A stretch of 64,000 nt of DNA from Hyphomicrobium denitrificans ATCC 51888. Lineage in GTDB: Bacteria; Pseudomonadota; Alphaproteobacteria; Rhizobiales; Hyphomicrobiaceae. Below, one piece after another: positions 1 to 11,818 of the stretch (position 1 is its first letter; each line of letters opens with the position of its first letter). The position numbers were made by a program, and so were the translations under genes. The stretch spans positions 3,348,001 through 3,412,000 of the forward strand of contig NC_014313.1 of the NCBI RefSeq assembly GCF_000143145.1, written 5' to 3'. Below the pieces are notes generated by a model. The model saw nothing but the letters and a program-made list of their open reading frames with translations, was not told where the DNA came from and did not search any database.

Positions 1-631
1 AACGGCATTGATTGGATTTTGCGGGGCTCCGTGGACGGTTGCGACGTATGTGGCGGAAGGCAGGGGATCGTCCGATCAGAGCGCGGCGCGGCAGTGGGCG
101 TATCGCGATCCGGATGGGTTCCAGCGGCTCATCGCGCTGCTGACGGATGCGTCGATCGAATACTTGTCGGGTCAGGTGCGTGCTGGCGCCGATGCGCTGC
201 AGATTTTCGATAGCTGGGCTGGAAGTCTTGCCGAAGATCAATTCCAGCGCTGGGTGATTGCTCCGACGGCGAAGATTGTTCGCGAAGTTCGCGCCCGGCA
301 TCCGGACGTGCCGATCATCGGATTTCCACGCGGGTCAGCGGCGTTGCTCGACAGCTATCTCGAGGGAACGGGCGTCGACGGTGTGAGCTGCGATACATCG
401 TGTCCCCTGGGCTTGATGCAGGAGACGGCGCGCAAAGGCCGGGTCGTGCAGGGCAACCTCGATCCGTTGCTGCTGGCGGCCGGCGGCGAAGCTCTCGACA
501 AGCGCGTCGATGACATCCGCGATGCGATGACCGGGCTGCCGTTCGTATTCAATCTTGGGCACGGGATCGTCCCGCACACGCCACCCGAAAACGTTGCGCG
601 CCTGGTTGAGCGGTTGCGCAGGAGCCGTTGA
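1..631 (+). CDS. hemE: Uroporphyrinogen decarboxylase HemE (5'-truncated)
   Basis: Cytoplasmic haem-pathway enzyme that decarboxylates the four acetate side chains of uroporphyrinogen III to give coproporphyrinogen III. The gene enters from the left edge; the first whole codon is at 2-4, and about 209 residues are seen, the C-terminal part of a family usually near 345. Family landmarks are IGFCGAPWT near the start (the conserved IGF.G.PWT motif), the DALQIFDSWAG stretch, and NLGHGIVPHTPPENV near the C-terminus, the typical family ending. hemJ follows after 16 bases in the same direction, so the two haem genes are probably co-transcribed. In Caulobacter the replication origin lies next to hemE, so the missing 5' flank is of interest. 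Confidence 0.96.
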   Translation, partial: TALIGFCGAPWTVATYVAEGRGSSDQSAARQWAYRDPDGFQRLIALLTDASIEYLSGQVRAGADALQIFDSWAGSLAEDQFQRWVIAPTAKIVREVRARHPDVPIIGFPRGSAALLDSYLEGTGVDGVSCDTSCPLGLMQETARKGRVVQGNLDPLLLAAGGEALDKRVDDIRDAMTGLPFVFNLGHGIVPHTPPENVARLVERLRRSR

Positions 632-647
632 GACGAAAGGGACTGCG

Positions 648-1157
648 ATGACCTCACCGATGGTTCGAGCGGTGCTCTCGCTGGTCATAACGGCGGTCGC
701 TGCCGGCGTGCTGATCATTGCGGGCAGCGACGCGCTCTATCCGTGGGTCAAGGCTTTCCACGTTATCGCGGTGATCGCGTGGATGGCGGGCATGCTCTAT
801 CTGCCGCGACTTTTTGTCTACCATGCCGACACGCCGGTCGGTTCCGCTCAGTCCGAGACCTTCAAGGTGATGGAGGGGCGGCTGCTCAACGTCATCACGT
901 CGCCGGCGATGATCGTCGCCTGGGTGCTGGGCATCTGGCTTGTATGGCAAAGCGGTTATTGGGCGGCGCCCTGGTTCCACGCCAAGCTCACCTGTGTGCT
1001 GCTTCTCTCAGGCGTGCACGGATACCTCTCGGCCGCGACGCGGGCTTTCCGGGAAGACCGCAACACCAAATCGGCCCGGCACTGGCGGATCATCAACGAG
1101 ATTCCGACCGTGCTCATGATCATCATCGTGATCATGGTGATCGTGAAGCCGTTTTGA
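648..1157 (+). CDS. hemJ: Protoporphyrinogen IX oxidase HemJ
   Basis: Membrane enzyme of the HemJ family, which oxidises protoporphyrinogen IX to protoporphyrin IX in many alphaproteobacteria lacking HemG and HemY. The 169-residue product has about four to five hydrophobic helices (roughly 11-27, 33-53, 85-105, 113-130, 148-166). The family signature FHVIAVIAWMAGML begins at residue 37, with the conserved histidine at 38, followed by LPRLFVYH. I chose the ATG at 648 because it follows an AAGGGA-type ribosome site and starts at the usual family N-terminus; the open frame runs further upstream into hemE. Pairing with hemE agrees with the assigned function. Confidence 0.93.
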   Translation: MTSPMVRAVLSLVITAVAAGVLIIAGSDALYPWVKAFHVIAVIAWMAGMLYLPRLFVYHADTPVGSAQSETFKVMEGRLLNVITSPAMIVAWVLGIWLVWQSGYWAAPWFHAKLTCVLLLSGVHGYLSAATRAFREDRNTKSARHWRIINEIPTVLMIIIVIMVIVKPF

Positions 1158-1268
1158 CACTCTAGGCAGGATCGCGGCGACCTGCTATAAGCGTGCGTCC
1201 TCATATGGATTTTGGCAGACGGCACGTTCTGACGTGGTCATGAAACCCGTTGACGTCCGCAGCATTAT

Positions 1269-1288
1269 GACAGAGCGCCCGCTCTGTC
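1269..1288 (+). other. Perfect hairpin in the rho leader
   Basis: GACAGAGC and GCTCTGTC form a perfect 8-bp stem with a GCCC loop, 79 bases before the rho start codon. No T-run follows, so it is not an intrinsic terminator. It lies in the 210-base leader between hemJ and rho. rho is autoregulated through its leader in several bacteria, so a role in that control is possible, but this is inference. Confidence 0.45.
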
Positions 1289-1367
1289 GCCGTCGGGCCA
1301 TCTCATTCACCTCACCACATCCACGATGCCACCGCCCGAGTGGCGCCCCCCGCGGAGTTCTTTTTCA

Positions 1368-2633
1368 ATGAAACAAATGAAGCTCGAGGACCTGAAGCGG
1401 AAATCTCCCGCCGAGCTTGTCACGTTTGCCGAAGAAACCGGGGTCGAGAACGCTTCGACCCTGCGGAAGCAGGAACTGATGTTCGCGACGCTGAAGCAGC
1501 TCGCGACGCAGGAAACCGAAATCACGGCGACTGGAGTCGTCGAGGTTCTGCAGGACGGTTTCGGCTTTTTGAGATCGCCGGAAGCGAACTATCTTCCCGG
1601 TCCCGACGATATTTATGTGTCGCCGTCGCAGATCCGGCGATTTGCGCTTCGGACCGGTGATACGGTCGAAGGCCAGATCCGGTCGCCGAAGGATGGCGAG
1701 CGCTATTTCGCGCTGCTCAAAGTCTCGAACATCAACTTCGAAGACCCCGAGAAGGCCAAACATAAGAGCCATTTCGACAACCTAACGCCGCTCTATCCGA
1801 CGAAGTGGCTGAAGCTCGAGATCGAAGATCCGACGATCAAGGATTTCTCTTCGCGCGTCATCGATATCGTGTCGCCGCTCGGCAAAGGCCAGCGCGCCCT
1901 GATCGTCGCGCCGCCGCGCACCGGTAAGACCGTGCTGTTGCAGAACATCGCGCACTCGATCACGGCCAATCATCCCGAGTGCTATCTGATCGTGCTGCTG
2001 ATCGACGAGCGGCCGGAAGAAGTCACCGACATGCAGCGCAACGTCAAAGGCGAGGTGATTTCCTCGACCTTCGACGAACCGCCGTCACGTCACGTCCAAG
2101 TCTCGGAGATGGTCATCGAGAAGGCTAAGCGTCTCGTTGAGCATAAGAGGGACGTCGTCATTCTGCTCGACTCGATCACGCGTCTCGGTCGTGCCTACAA
2201 CACTGTTGTTCCGTCATCCGGCAAGGTTTTGACTGGCGGCGTCGACTCGAATGCGTTGCAGCGGCCGAAGCGGTTCTTCGGTGCGGCCCGCAATATCGAG
2301 GAAGGCGGTTCGCTGACCATCATCGCGACAGCGCTGATCGACACCGGATCGCGCATGGACGAAGTGATCTTCGAAGAATTCAAGGGTACAGGCAACTCGG
2401 AAATCATCCTGGACCGCAAGGTCTCGGACAAGCGCGTGTTCCCGGCGATCGACGTGGCGCGCTCCGGCACGCGCAAAGAGGATTTGCTGGTGCCGCGCGA
2501 TCAGCTCAAGAAGGTCTACGTCCTGCGCCGCATCCTCAATCCGATGGGCACGATGGACGCGATCGAGTTCCTGATCGACAAGCTGCGCTCGACGAAGACC
2601 AATGGCGAGTTCTTCCAGTCGATGAATACGTGA
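1368..2633 (+). CDS. rho: Transcription termination factor Rho
   Basis: Hexameric RNA-dependent ATPase and helicase that ends transcription at Rho-dependent sites. The 421 residues match the family length (E. coli Rho has 419). In order: an N-terminal helical domain, a cold-shock-like RNA-binding domain with DGFGFLR at 63-69, Walker A (APPRTGKT at 181-188), Walker B ([10 protein letters not shown] at 263-272) and the Q/R-loop region. The frame is open upstream to 1326, but the ATG at 1368 gives the typical MKxMKLEDLK start. Rho follows hemE-hemJ, as in other alphaproteobacteria, and a strong hairpin terminator lies just downstream. Confidence 0.98.
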   Translation: MKQMKLEDLKRKSPAELVTFAEETGVENASTLRKQELMFATLKQLATQETEITATGVVEVLQDGFGFLRSPEANYLPGPDDIYVSPSQIRRFALRTGDTVEGQIRSPKDGERYFALLKVSNINFEDPEKAKHKSHFDNLTPLYPTKWLKLEIEDPTIKDFSSRVIDIVSPLGKGQRALIVAPPRTGKTVLLQNIAHSITANHPECYLIVLLIDERPEEVTDMQRNVKGEVISSTFDEPPSRHVQVSEMVIEKAKRLVEHKRDVVILLDSITRLGRAYNTVVPSSGKVLTGGVDSNALQRPKRFFGAARNIEEGGSLTIIATALIDTGSRMDEVIFEEFKGTGNSEIILDRKVSDKRVFPAIDVARSGTRKEDLLVPRDQLKKVYVLRRILNPMGTMDAIEFLIDKLRSTKTNGEFFQSMNT

Positions 2634-2656
2634 GGCGATCGTTTCACGGGAAAATC

Positions 2657-2687
2657 AAAAGGCCGCCCGTTCGAGGCGGCCTTTTTT
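2657..2687 (+). terminator. Intrinsic terminator after rho
   Basis: GGCCGCC (2661-2667) pairs with GGCGGCC (2675-2681) around a 7-base loop and is followed by TTTTTT. An A-run precedes the stem, so the element can also act on the minus strand for the convergent hydroxylase gene. Confidence 0.88.
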
Positions 2688-2734
2688 GTGTCGAATGCTT
2701 TGGAGAGCATTGAGCCGAGTTGTAGCGCGAAATC

Positions 2735-3697
2735 TTATTCCGCGGCGTCCAAGAGGCGGCGGGCTTCCTGGGCCGGGGTCTCGGACTTCGGCTTATACCG
2801 CTCGGGCTCGCCGGCGCCGGGCTTGTATACGAACGGAAGCACCATCTGTTCGACGAAGCCTTTGGGGAAGTGCGGTAGCTCGTCGACACCCATGTCCTTC
2901 GAGGTGATGGGGCGCGGCGGCTTCTCATGGAATGTGCCGAGCAGGCGGTCCCAAACCGTCAGCAGCAGACCGAAGTTGCAATCGCCCTCGGTGCCCCAGT
3001 TCACGTGATGGAGGTGATGCACGCGGCCAATCGAAAGATGGCGTGCCAGCGGTCCGAGGCGCGTATCGACGTTGGAGTGCTGGACGATCAGCGTCACCGA
3101 GATCAGGAAGCCGAGCACGACGGCGACCGGCACCGGCATGCCGATGATGACGAGCGGCATGTTGCCGACGACCATGTCGATCACCTGGTGCAGCGGATGA
3201 CGGATCACGCCGTTGAGGCCGTAGAGACGGCCCACACCGTGATGCACGGAGTGCAGGCGCCACAGCACGGGCAGGCGATGGCTCAGGTAGTGCATCGCCA
3301 TGAAGGCGAAATCGGCGACCAGGAAGGCCATCAGCACCTGGCCCCACATCGGCCATTCGGTGGGCCACAAACCCTGGAACGGGAACAGCCAGCAGATGAC
3401 CGGGATGAGGAACACGCCGTTGATGGCGGAGGTCTCATAAGCGATGATGTGCAGGATATTGGTCTGCGTGTCGCCGTGGGCGTGATGATCGTTCCAGTCC
3501 TCGAAGAACGGCGCGATCTTTTCGGCGCCGAAGGCGCAGAGGTATGCGATGCCGAGCAGCGGGACGATCAGCAGGTACGCCCATGTGAGCCCACGGGCGA
3601 CGACAAGCTCGGACACGACCCAGTAGGCAGCGCCCGTCAATCCGAACATCATAAACGGCGCGTAGCCGTATCGAACGATCTCACGGAGAGTTTTCAT
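2735..3697 (-). CDS. Fatty acid hydroxylase / sterol desaturase family membrane protein
   Basis: Predicted di-iron membrane oxygenase of the fatty acid hydroxylase superfamily, 320 residues. It has several membrane helices (about 12-33, 39-58, 93-105, 118-134, 180-205) and the characteristic histidine clusters: HYLSH at 136-140, HSVHH at 149-153 and HHLHH at 227-231. Family members hydroxylate or desaturate lipid chains, sterols or carotenoids; the substrate here cannot be read from sequence. The ATG at 3697 was chosen because it begins directly before the first helix; the frame extends to 3739 without a better start. It lies 73 bases downstream of the DUF255 gene on the same strand, so they may form a pair. 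Confidence 0.85.
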   Translation of the reverse strand: MKTLREIVRYGYAPFMMFGLTGAAYWVVSELVVARGLTWAYLLIVPLLGIAYLCAFGAEKIAPFFEDWNDHHAHGDTQTNILHIIAYETSAINGVFLIPVICWLFPFQGLWPTEWPMWGQVLMAFLVADFAFMAMHYLSHRLPVLWRLHSVHHGVGRLYGLNGVIRHPLHQVIDMVVGNMPLVIIGMPVPVAVVLGFLISVTLIVQHSNVDTRLGPLARHLSIGRVHHLHHVNWGTEGDCNFGLLLTVWDRLLGTFHEKPPRPITSKDMGVDELPHFPKGFVEQMVLPFVYKPGAGEPERYKPKSETPAQEARRLLDAAE

Positions 3698-3770
3698 AGG
3701 GCTTGTATAGTCCTCAGGCAGGATCATCGCCAAGCACATGATCCGCGCAGGTTTTCAATCCGGTAAACGA

Positions 3771-5807
<2,037 letters not shown>

Positions 5808-5881
5808 GTCGGACTGTCTGCTCGGCGGTCTGAAGGGTGGATCATGTTGCGAAGGCGCGGATGTACGAGTACGCGAATGCC

Positions 5882-7195
5882 ATGACTGATGCTTCAACTA
5901 TCTTTGCGCTTTCGAGCGCACCGGGACGTGCGGCGCTGTCCGTCATTCGTATTTCCGGTCCGGCCGTGCGGAACGTGCTGGAGACGATGACGGCGCCGGT
6001 TCCGAAACCGCGCGTCGCAGCATTCCGGACCATCCGGCATCCGGACACCGGGGAAGCGCTCGATCGTGCGGTGGTATTGTGGTTCGCGGCACCCAACAGC
6101 GAAACAGGAGAAGACGTCGCCGAGTTCCAGGGGCATGGCAGCCGGGCTGCGGTCGCTGCCATCCTCGGTGCGCTGGGAACAGTCAAAGGATGCCGCCTGG
6201 CGGAACCCGGCGAATTCGCGCGCCGCGGCTTCGAGAATGGCAAGATGGATCTGGCCGAGATCGAAGGTCTTGGCGATCTCATCGAGGCGGAGACGGAAGC
6301 CCAGCGCCGGCAGGCTTTGGCACAATCGTCGGGGACGCTGTCGAAGCTCTACGAGAGCTGGCGGACGCGGTTGATCGAGATTGCGGCATTGACCGAGGCG
6401 GCGATCGACTTTTCCGACGAAGGGGACGTTTCGGCGTCGTCGTTTGCAGACGCGCGAAAGCGGGCGGATGCGCTGTCGGCGGAAATCGGCGCGCATCTCG
6501 ATGACGGGCATCGGGGCGAGATCGTGCGCGACGGGTTTCGCGTGGCGCTTCTCGGGGCTCCGAATGCGGGCAAGTCGAGCCTGCTGAACGCGCTGGCGAA
6601 GCGCGACGCCGCGATCGTGTCGGAGGAAGCCGGGACCACGCGCGACGTGATCGAGGTTCGGCTGGATCTGGCCGGTTTGCCGGTGGTCGTCTCGGACACC
6701 GCCGGAATTCGCGAAGCGGAGAGCCTGGTCGAGCAGGAGGGCATTCGGCGCAGTCTTGCCGCCGCCCGTGATGCCGATCTCGTAGTTTGGTTGAGCGAGG
6801 CGGGCGACTCAACGCCTCCCGAGCCAATTTCACGTGAAACAAGCCTTGCAATTCGTTCCAAAGCTGATCTTTGCCGGGAATCAACAGCAGATTTGCTGGC
6901 GGTCTCGGCTGTAACCGGCGAGGGCCTGGACCGGCTGGTGGCTGAGATTGCCCGGCGTGCCAGCGAGGCCGTCGGGACGCGGACGGACCCAGCGTTGACG
7001 CGGGTGCGGCACCGGCAAAGCCTCGAAGCGGCCAGGGACGAGATCCAAGCGTTTCTGAACGGGGATTCTGGAGCGGTCGAGCTCCGGGCTGAGGACGTTC
7101 GGCGGGCGGCTCATGCCATCGGGCGAATTACGGGCCGCGTCGATGTCGAGGACGTGCTGGATCAGGTTTTCAGCCGGTTCTGCATCGGGAAATGA
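5882..7195 (+). CDS. mnmE: tRNA modification GTPase MnmE
   Basis: Works with MnmG to install the 5-carboxymethylaminomethyl (or taurinomethyl-type) group on U34 of certain tRNAs. About 437 residues: an N-terminal formyl-folate-binding domain, a helical domain, an inserted G domain (P-loop GAPNAGKS near 224-231, DTAG and a degenerate NKxD) and the C-terminal CIGK with the catalytic cysteine. Alternative starts in frame are ATG 5861, which has the better GAAGG ribosome site, and GTG 5837; I chose 5882 because [12 protein letters not shown] matches homologues. A parS site sits inside the coding sequence near 6830. mnmG follows 190 bases later. Confidence 0.96.
   Translation: MTDASTIFALSSAPGRAALSVIRISGPAVRNVLETMTAPVPKPRVAAFRTIRHPDTGEALDRAVVLWFAAPNSETGEDVAEFQGHGSRAAVAAILGALGTVKGCRLAEPGEFARRGFENGKMDLAEIEGLGDLIEAETEAQRRQALAQSSGTLSKLYESWRTRLIEIAALTEAAIDFSDEGDVSASSFADARKRADALSAEIGAHLDDGHRGEIVRDGFRVALLGAPNAGKSSLLNALAKRDAAIVSEEAGTTRDVIEVRLDLAGLPVVVSDTAGIREAESLVEQEGIRRSLAAARDADLVVWLSEAGDSTPPEPISRETSLAIRSKADLCRESTADLLAVSAVTGEGLDRLVAEIARRASEAVGTRTDPALTRVRHRQSLEAARDEIQAFLNGDSGAVELRAEDVRRAAHAIGRITGRVDVEDVLDQVFSRFCIGK
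6826..6841. other. parS site 1 (inside mnmE)
   Basis: AATTTCACGTGAAACA matches the widely conserved ParB-binding palindrome TGTTTCACGTGAAACA at 14 of 16 positions, including the central TTTCACGTGAAA. It lies in the coding sequence of mnmE, about 3.1 kb before parA. Confidence 0.85.
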
Positions 7196-7209
7196 CGTGG
7201 TTAACAGAG

Positions 7210-7225
7210 TGTTTCACGTGAATCA
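7210..7225. other. parS site 2 (mnmE-mnmG spacer)
   Basis: TGTTTCACGTGAATCA matches the parS consensus at 15 of 16 positions. It is identical in sequence and orientation to the next site, 48 bases downstream. Confidence 0.92.
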
Positions 7226-7257
7226 GCTTGACGGGACTCAGTCCGGCTGAACCGTTT

Positions 7258-7273
7258 TGTTTCACGTGAATCA
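7258..7273. other. parS site 3 (mnmE-mnmG spacer)
   Basis: A second copy of TGTTTCACGTGAATCA, 15 of 16 matches to the parS consensus. With site 2 it fills most of the 190-base spacer before mnmG. Confidence 0.92.
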
Positions 7274-7385
7274 AAGTTTGTTAACCAACTCGAACGCTGA
7301 GGCGGTGTTTTTGAGGCCTCGCCGGGCGTTGAGGCGCGAAGAAGCGCCCTTTTGCGCCGTTTGGGGATGAGGTAGGGATCTGCCC

Positions 7386-9257
7386 ATGACTTCTCGAACC
7401 TACGACGTGATTGTTGTCGGCGGCGGGCACGCCGGGACCGAGGCAGCGGCCGCTGCAGCGCGGATGGGTGCGCGCACGGCACTGGTGACCCATTCGTTCG
7501 CGACCGTCGGCGAGATGTCGTGCAATCCGGCGATCGGCGGGCTCGGAAAAGGGCACCTCGTCCGGGAAATCGATGCGCTCGACGGTCTGATGGGCCGGGT
7601 CGCGGACGTAGCCGGCATCCAGTTCCGGCTGCTCAATCGTTCGAAGGGGCCGGCGGTACATGGTCCGAGGACCCAGGCCGACCGGAAGCTTTACCGTCAG
7701 GCCATGCAGGCGGAAATCGCCGCCATTCCTGGACTCGATGTCGTTGAGGGCGGAGTCGAGGACCTGATCGTCGAGGATGGCCGGGTCGCGGGTGTCGTTA
7801 CGGGCGACGGCCGAGCTTTGAGCGCCGGGGCGGTGGTGCTCACGACGGGCACGTTCCTCAACGGCCTCATTCATATGGGCGAGCAGAAGATCCCGGCTGG
7901 TCGCGCCGGGGAAGCGCCCGCCTTGAAGCTGTCGGATCGTCTTTATGCGCTGGGTCTGAAGCTCGGGCGCCTGAAGACCGGAACGCCCGCACGTCTCGAC
8001 GGCAAGTCGATCGATTGGTCCGGCCTCGAGATGCAGAAGGCCGACGACGAGCCGGTGCCGTTCTCGTTTCTCACCGAGCGGGTGACGACGCCGCAGATCG
8101 CGTGCGGGATCACCTACACGACGCCGGAAACGCACGACATCATTCGTGCGAATCTCGCGCGTTCGCCGATGTTTTCGGGGCAAATCGAGAGCATTGGGCC
8201 GCGCTACTGCCCGTCGATCGAGGACAAGGTCGTGCGTTTCGCGGACCGCTCCTCGCATCAGATTTTCCTCGAGCCGGAAGGGCTCGATGACGACACGATT
8301 TATCCGAATGGCGTTTCAACGTCGCTGCCGGTCGAGGTGCAGGACGCGTTTCTCAGGACGATGCCGGGCCTCGCCAATGTCGTCATCAAGCGGCCCGGCT
8401 ATGCGATCGAATACGACTATGTCGATCCGCGGGAGCTGACGTCCGGGTTGGAAGTGAAGCGTCTGCCGCGGTTGTTTCTTGCCGGGCAGATCAACGGTAC
8501 GACCGGGTACGAGGAAGCGGGCGCGCAGGGGCTGCTTGCCGGCATCAACGCGGCGCTGGCGGCGGGAGGCGCGGGCGATCCGTTCGTGGTCTCGCGGACG
8601 GACGGGTATGTCGGCGTCATGGTCGACGATCTCGTGACGCGCGGGGTTTCGGAGCCCTATCGGATGTTCACGTCGCGCGCCGAGTTCCGGCTGAAGCTCC
8701 GGGCGGACAACGCCGATCAGCGCCTGACAGCTGCGGGAATCGTGCTGGGATGCGTCGGGCGCGCGCGTCAGGCGCATTTCGAAGCGAAAACGAAGGCGCT
8801 CAGCGAAGGCCTGAGCTTGTTGAACCAACTCTCGCTGACGCCGACCGAAGCGGCGCGGCATGGGTTGACGGTCAATCGTGACGGCCGGCGGCGGACGGCG
8901 TTCGAGCTTTTGTCGTTTCCGGATATCTCGTTCGATCACCTCATGCCGATTTGGCCGGAGCTTGGGGGCCTTGCACCGCAGATCGCCGCGCAATTGGGCG
9001 TGGACGCGCGTTATGCCGCCTATCTTCGGCGACAGGACGAAGACGTGGCGCAACTCAAGCGGGATGAAGCCGTGAGCATTCCGGTGGATTTCGATTACGG
9101 CGCTATTCCAAGCCTTTCGGCTGAGGTTCGTCAGAAATTGGTTCAGCACCGGCCCGGGACGATCGCGCAAGCGGGACGGATCGAGGGCGTTACCCCGGCG
9201 GCGTTGCTGACGCTGCTGGCGCGCGTCAAGGCGGGTCGCGCCCGCAAGTCCGCGTAA
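7386..9257 (+). CDS. mnmG: tRNA uridine-5-carboxymethylaminomethyl modification enzyme MnmG
   Basis: FAD-dependent partner of MnmE (also GidA). 623 residues, the usual length. The N-terminal dinucleotide-binding motif [12 protein letters not shown] is at residues 9-20, and the family signatures [13 protein letters not shown] (about 43-55) and [20 protein letters not shown] sequence near 365-385 are present. The ATG at 7386 starts at the expected [11 protein letters not shown]. The stop codon overlaps the rsmG start as TAATG at 9255-9259, which suggests translational coupling. The gene order mnmE-mnmG-rsmG-parA-parB is typical of bacterial origin regions. Confidence 0.98.
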   Translation: MTSRTYDVIVVGGGHAGTEAAAAAARMGARTALVTHSFATVGEMSCNPAIGGLGKGHLVREIDALDGLMGRVADVAGIQFRLLNRSKGPAVHGPRTQADRKLYRQAMQAEIAAIPGLDVVEGGVEDLIVEDGRVAGVVTGDGRALSAGAVVLTTGTFLNGLIHMGEQKIPAGRAGEAPALKLSDRLYALGLKLGRLKTGTPARLDGKSIDWSGLEMQKADDEPVPFSFLTERVTTPQIACGITYTTPETHDIIRANLARSPMFSGQIESIGPRYCPSIEDKVVRFADRSSHQIFLEPEGLDDDTIYPNGVSTSLPVEVQDAFLRTMPGLANVVIKRPGYAIEYDYVDPRELTSGLEVKRLPRLFLAGQINGTTGYEEAGAQGLLAGINAALAAGGAGDPFVVSRTDGYVGVMVDDLVTRGVSEPYRMFTSRAEFRLKLRADNADQRLTAAGIVLGCVGRARQAHFEAKTKALSEGLSLLNQLSLTPTEAARHGLTVNRDGRRRTAFELLSFPDISFDHLMPIWPELGGLAPQIAAQLGVDARYAAYLRRQDEDVAQLKRDEAVSIPVDFDYGAIPSLSAEVRQKLVQHRPGTIAQAGRIEGVTPAALLTLLARVKAGRARKSA

Positions 9258-9916
9258 TGGCGCCTCTCAAGCGGATCGATGCCCCCGAATCGTTTCAGGC
9301 TGAGTTCGGAATTTCACGTGAAACGCTAGATCGTCTAACAACTTATGCGCAAATTCTGACGCGCTGGCAGGCGACGATCAACCTGGTGGCGCCGAGCACG
9401 CTCGGCGATATCTGGAATCGGCATTTCGCCGACAGCGCCCAGCTCTGGCGATTTCGGCCGCCGAACGCCCGGAATTGGCTCGACATCGGCTCGGGCGCCG
9501 GATTTCCCGGACTTGTGCTCGCAATCATTGGTGCCGAAACCGGGGCGACTCACCATATCTTGATCGAAAGCGACGCGCGTAAAGCCGCTTTCTTGCGGGA
9601 AGTGGCCCGTGCGACCGGCATCACTGTGGACATCCTGTGCATGCGAATCGAAAATTCCGAGACTCGCGCTAAAGTAAAGTCGGTCGACTGCCTGACGGCG
9701 CGCGCACTCGCACCGCTTCCGCGCCTGCTTGAAATGTCGGCTCCTTATTTTACGTCCGCGACGCTCGGGTTGTTTCTAAAAGGCAAGGATGCGGCGGCCG
9801 AAGTCGAGCAAGCCGCGCAGGCCTGGCAGTTCGATTGTGAACTGAAGCCGAGCATGACGGATGCGGATGCCCGTATCGTGTTGCTCAACGCGTTGAAGCC
9901 CAAGAGGGAGGGGTAG
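9257..9916 (+). CDS. rsmG: 16S rRNA (guanine527-N7)-methyltransferase RsmG
   Basis: Methylates N7 of G527 in 16S rRNA using S-adenosylmethionine; loss of the enzyme gives low-level streptomycin resistance in other bacteria. 219 residues. The SAM-binding motif LDIGSGAGFPG is near residues 75-85, and the preceding NLVAPSTLGDIWNRHFADS is the family N-terminal signature. The start overlaps the mnmG stop by one base. A parS site lies in its 5' part (9310-9325). parA begins four bases after the stop. Confidence 0.97.
   Translation: MAPLKRIDAPESFQAEFGISRETLDRLTTYAQILTRWQATINLVAPSTLGDIWNRHFADSAQLWRFRPPNARNWLDIGSGAGFPGLVLAIIGAETGATHHILIESDARKAAFLREVARATGITVDILCMRIENSETRAKVKSVDCLTARALAPLPRLLEMSAPYFTSATLGLFLKGKDAAAEVEQAAQAWQFDCELKPSMTDADARIVLLNALKPKREG
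9310..9325. other. parS site 4 (inside rsmG)
   Basis: AATTTCACGTGAAACG keeps the central TTTCACGTGAAAC and matches 13 of 16 positions of the parS consensus. It lies about 600 bases before parA. Confidence 0.8.
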
Positions 9917-9920
9917 TCCC

Positions 9921-10769
9921 GTGGCCGGCTACGTTTCAGGCGCGGGCGGCGCCAGCGCAGGTCCGCGCGTGGTGGCAATCGCCAATCAGAAGGGCGGCGT
10001 CGGCAAAACGACGACGGCCATCAATCTCGGTACGGCGCTCGCGGCCGTGGGCGAGCGCGTGCTCGTTCTCGACCTCGACTCGCAGGGCAACGCGTCGACC
10101 GGCCTCGGCATCGATCCGGAGTCGCGCTTCAAGACGTCATTCGACATTCTGACCGGTGCGGCGTCAATCCTCGATACCGTGCTGAAAACGGCGGTTCCAA
10201 ATCTTTTCGTCGTTCCGGCGAACAGCGATCTCGTCGGCATCGATACGGCGCTTGCGGGCGATCCGCAGACGCGACCGTTCAAGCTGCGCGATGCGGTGAC
10301 GGCGTTGGTCGGGCAGCAACGTAACCGCCCGGCCGACACGCATTTCAGCTACGTGCTGATCGATTGTCCGCCGTCGCTCAACGTTCTGACGCTCAATGCG
10401 ATGACAGCGGCGCACGCGGTACTTGTTCCGGTGCAATGCGAATTCTTCGCGCTCGAAGGTATTTCGCAGCTCAAGGATTCGATCGAGCAGATCCGCGCCA
10501 GCCTCAATCCGCGTTTGGAAATTCAAGGCGTCGTGCTGACGATGCACGATCAACGCACGTCGCTGTCACGCGAGGTTGCCGACAACGTGCGCGCGTTCTT
10601 CGGGCCGAAGGTCTACGAGACGGTGATCCCGCGCAACACGCGCGTCGCGGAAGCGCCGTCGCACGGCAAGCCGCTGCTGCTCTACGATTACGATTGTGCG
10701 GGAAGCCAAGCCTACATTCGGCTCGCGACCGAAATTATCGAACGGGAAAAGCGCTTCAAGGCCGCGTAA
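9921..10769 (+). CDS. parA: Chromosome partitioning ATPase ParA
   Basis: Walker-type ATPase that binds DNA non-specifically when ATP-bound and moves ParB-parS complexes, segregating the origin region. 282 residues. The deviant Walker A motif KGGVGKTT is near 24-31, LVLDLDSQGNAS carries the second conserved aspartate, and VLIDCPPSLN is the Walker B region. The start is GTG at 9921, with AGGGAGGGG upstream overlapping the end of rsmG. parB follows after 60 bases and four parS sites lie upstream, completing a ParABS system. The chromosomal rather than plasmid type is indicated by the rsmG neighbour. Confidence 0.97.
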   Translation: MAGYVSGAGGASAGPRVVAIANQKGGVGKTTTAINLGTALAAVGERVLVLDLDSQGNASTGLGIDPESRFKTSFDILTGAASILDTVLKTAVPNLFVVPANSDLVGIDTALAGDPQTRPFKLRDAVTALVGQQRNRPADTHFSYVLIDCPPSLNVLTLNAMTAAHAVLVPVQCEFFALEGISQLKDSIEQIRASLNPRLEIQGVVLTMHDQRTSLSREVADNVRAFFGPKVYETVIPRNTRVAEAPSHGKPLLLYDYDCAGSQAYIRLATEIIEREKRFKAA

Positions 10770-10829
10770 GGCGAATCGAATTGTGCTTATTGTGAAACCG
10801 AGACTTTGTGAGCAGGGGGCAGTCCGAAA

Positions 10830-11708
10830 ATGAACTCCGTCGTACCGAAGAGCCGACTTGGCCGCGGCCTGGCCTCTTTGATCGGAGAACCGGCGCCCCT
10901 CGGACATCGCCTGCCGCCGGAAGGCGAGCAGCGCATGGTGTCGATCGCGGAAGTAAAGTCGAGCCCGCTGAACCCGCGCAAGGATTTTCGCGATGAGGAT
11001 TTGGCGGAGCTTGCGGAGTCGATCCGCACGAAAGGTCTTGTCCAGCCGATCGTCGTCCGGCCGAACGGAATGGCGGGCGGCTATGAGATCGTCGCGGGCG
11101 AACGCCGCTGGCGCGCGGCGCAAAAGGCCGGCGTTCATACCATCCCGGTCATCATCCGTGAGCTGACGGATCGCGAGCTGCTCGAACTCGCGATCATCGA
11201 AAACGTGCAGCGGCAGGACTTGAACGCGATCGAAGAGGCGACCGGCTATAGGGAACTCGTCGAGCGCTTCGATTACAGCCAGGAGCAGCTTTCGGAAATC
11301 ATCGGCAAGAGCCGAAGTCACGTCGCTAATACGTTGCGGCTTCTGAAATTACCGACCGGCGTTCAGTCGCTGGTACAACAGGGGCAGCTGACGGCGGGTC
11401 ACGCACGGGCGCTGATCGGACGCGATGACGCCGAGGTGCTGGCGCAGAAGATCATCAGTGACAGTTTGAACGTTCGCGACGTCGAGGCCATGGTTCACGG
11501 GCTCGGCAGCGAAACCGGTACGGCGGGCGGTATCCGCAAGCTGCGTGACAAGGACGCCGATACCAAAGCCTTCGAGAAGGAACTCACGGATCTTCTGGGC
11601 CTTAAGGTCGAGATCCGGAAGGGTTCGGGCGAAAGCGGCACGCTGGTCGTCAAGTACGGCAACTACGACCAGCTCGATTATATCCGCCAGCGGCTCGGCG
11701 GCGGCTGA
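10830..11708 (+). CDS. parB: Chromosome partitioning protein ParB (CTPase, parS-binding)
   Basis: Binds parS, hydrolyses CTP and spreads as a clamp along the origin-proximal DNA. 292 residues. The N-terminal RLGRGLASLIGE is the ParA-interaction segment, the CTP-binding motif GERRWRAA is near 90-97, and the helix-turn-helix that reads parS includes SHVANTLRLLKLP near 167-179. A C-terminal dimerisation domain ends the protein. The ATG at 10830 has an AGGGGG ribosome site. Its likely targets are the four parS sites at 6826-9325. Confidence 0.97.
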   Translation: MNSVVPKSRLGRGLASLIGEPAPLGHRLPPEGEQRMVSIAEVKSSPLNPRKDFRDEDLAELAESIRTKGLVQPIVVRPNGMAGGYEIVAGERRWRAAQKAGVHTIPVIIRELTDRELLELAIIENVQRQDLNAIEEATGYRELVERFDYSQEQLSEIIGKSRSHVANTLRLLKLPTGVQSLVQQGQLTAGHARALIGRDDAEVLAQKIISDSLNVRDVEAMVHGLGSETGTAGGIRKLRDKDADTKAFEKELTDLLGLKVEIRKGSGESGTLVVKYGNYDQLDYIRQRLGGG

Positions 11709-11818
11709 GTTTTAAGGTTTTCGCGGTAATCCTCCTTTCGACCGCTTGACGTTCAGGCGGCGGGTTGATGGTGTGCGGTCGCATGGCGTCCAGCGCGCCG
11801 CCGCGAGATAAAGAGTTC

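Noticed and set aside
2640..2655. parS-like CGTTTCACGGGAAAAT after rho
   Set aside because: The central CACGTG is broken and only 12 of 16 positions match.
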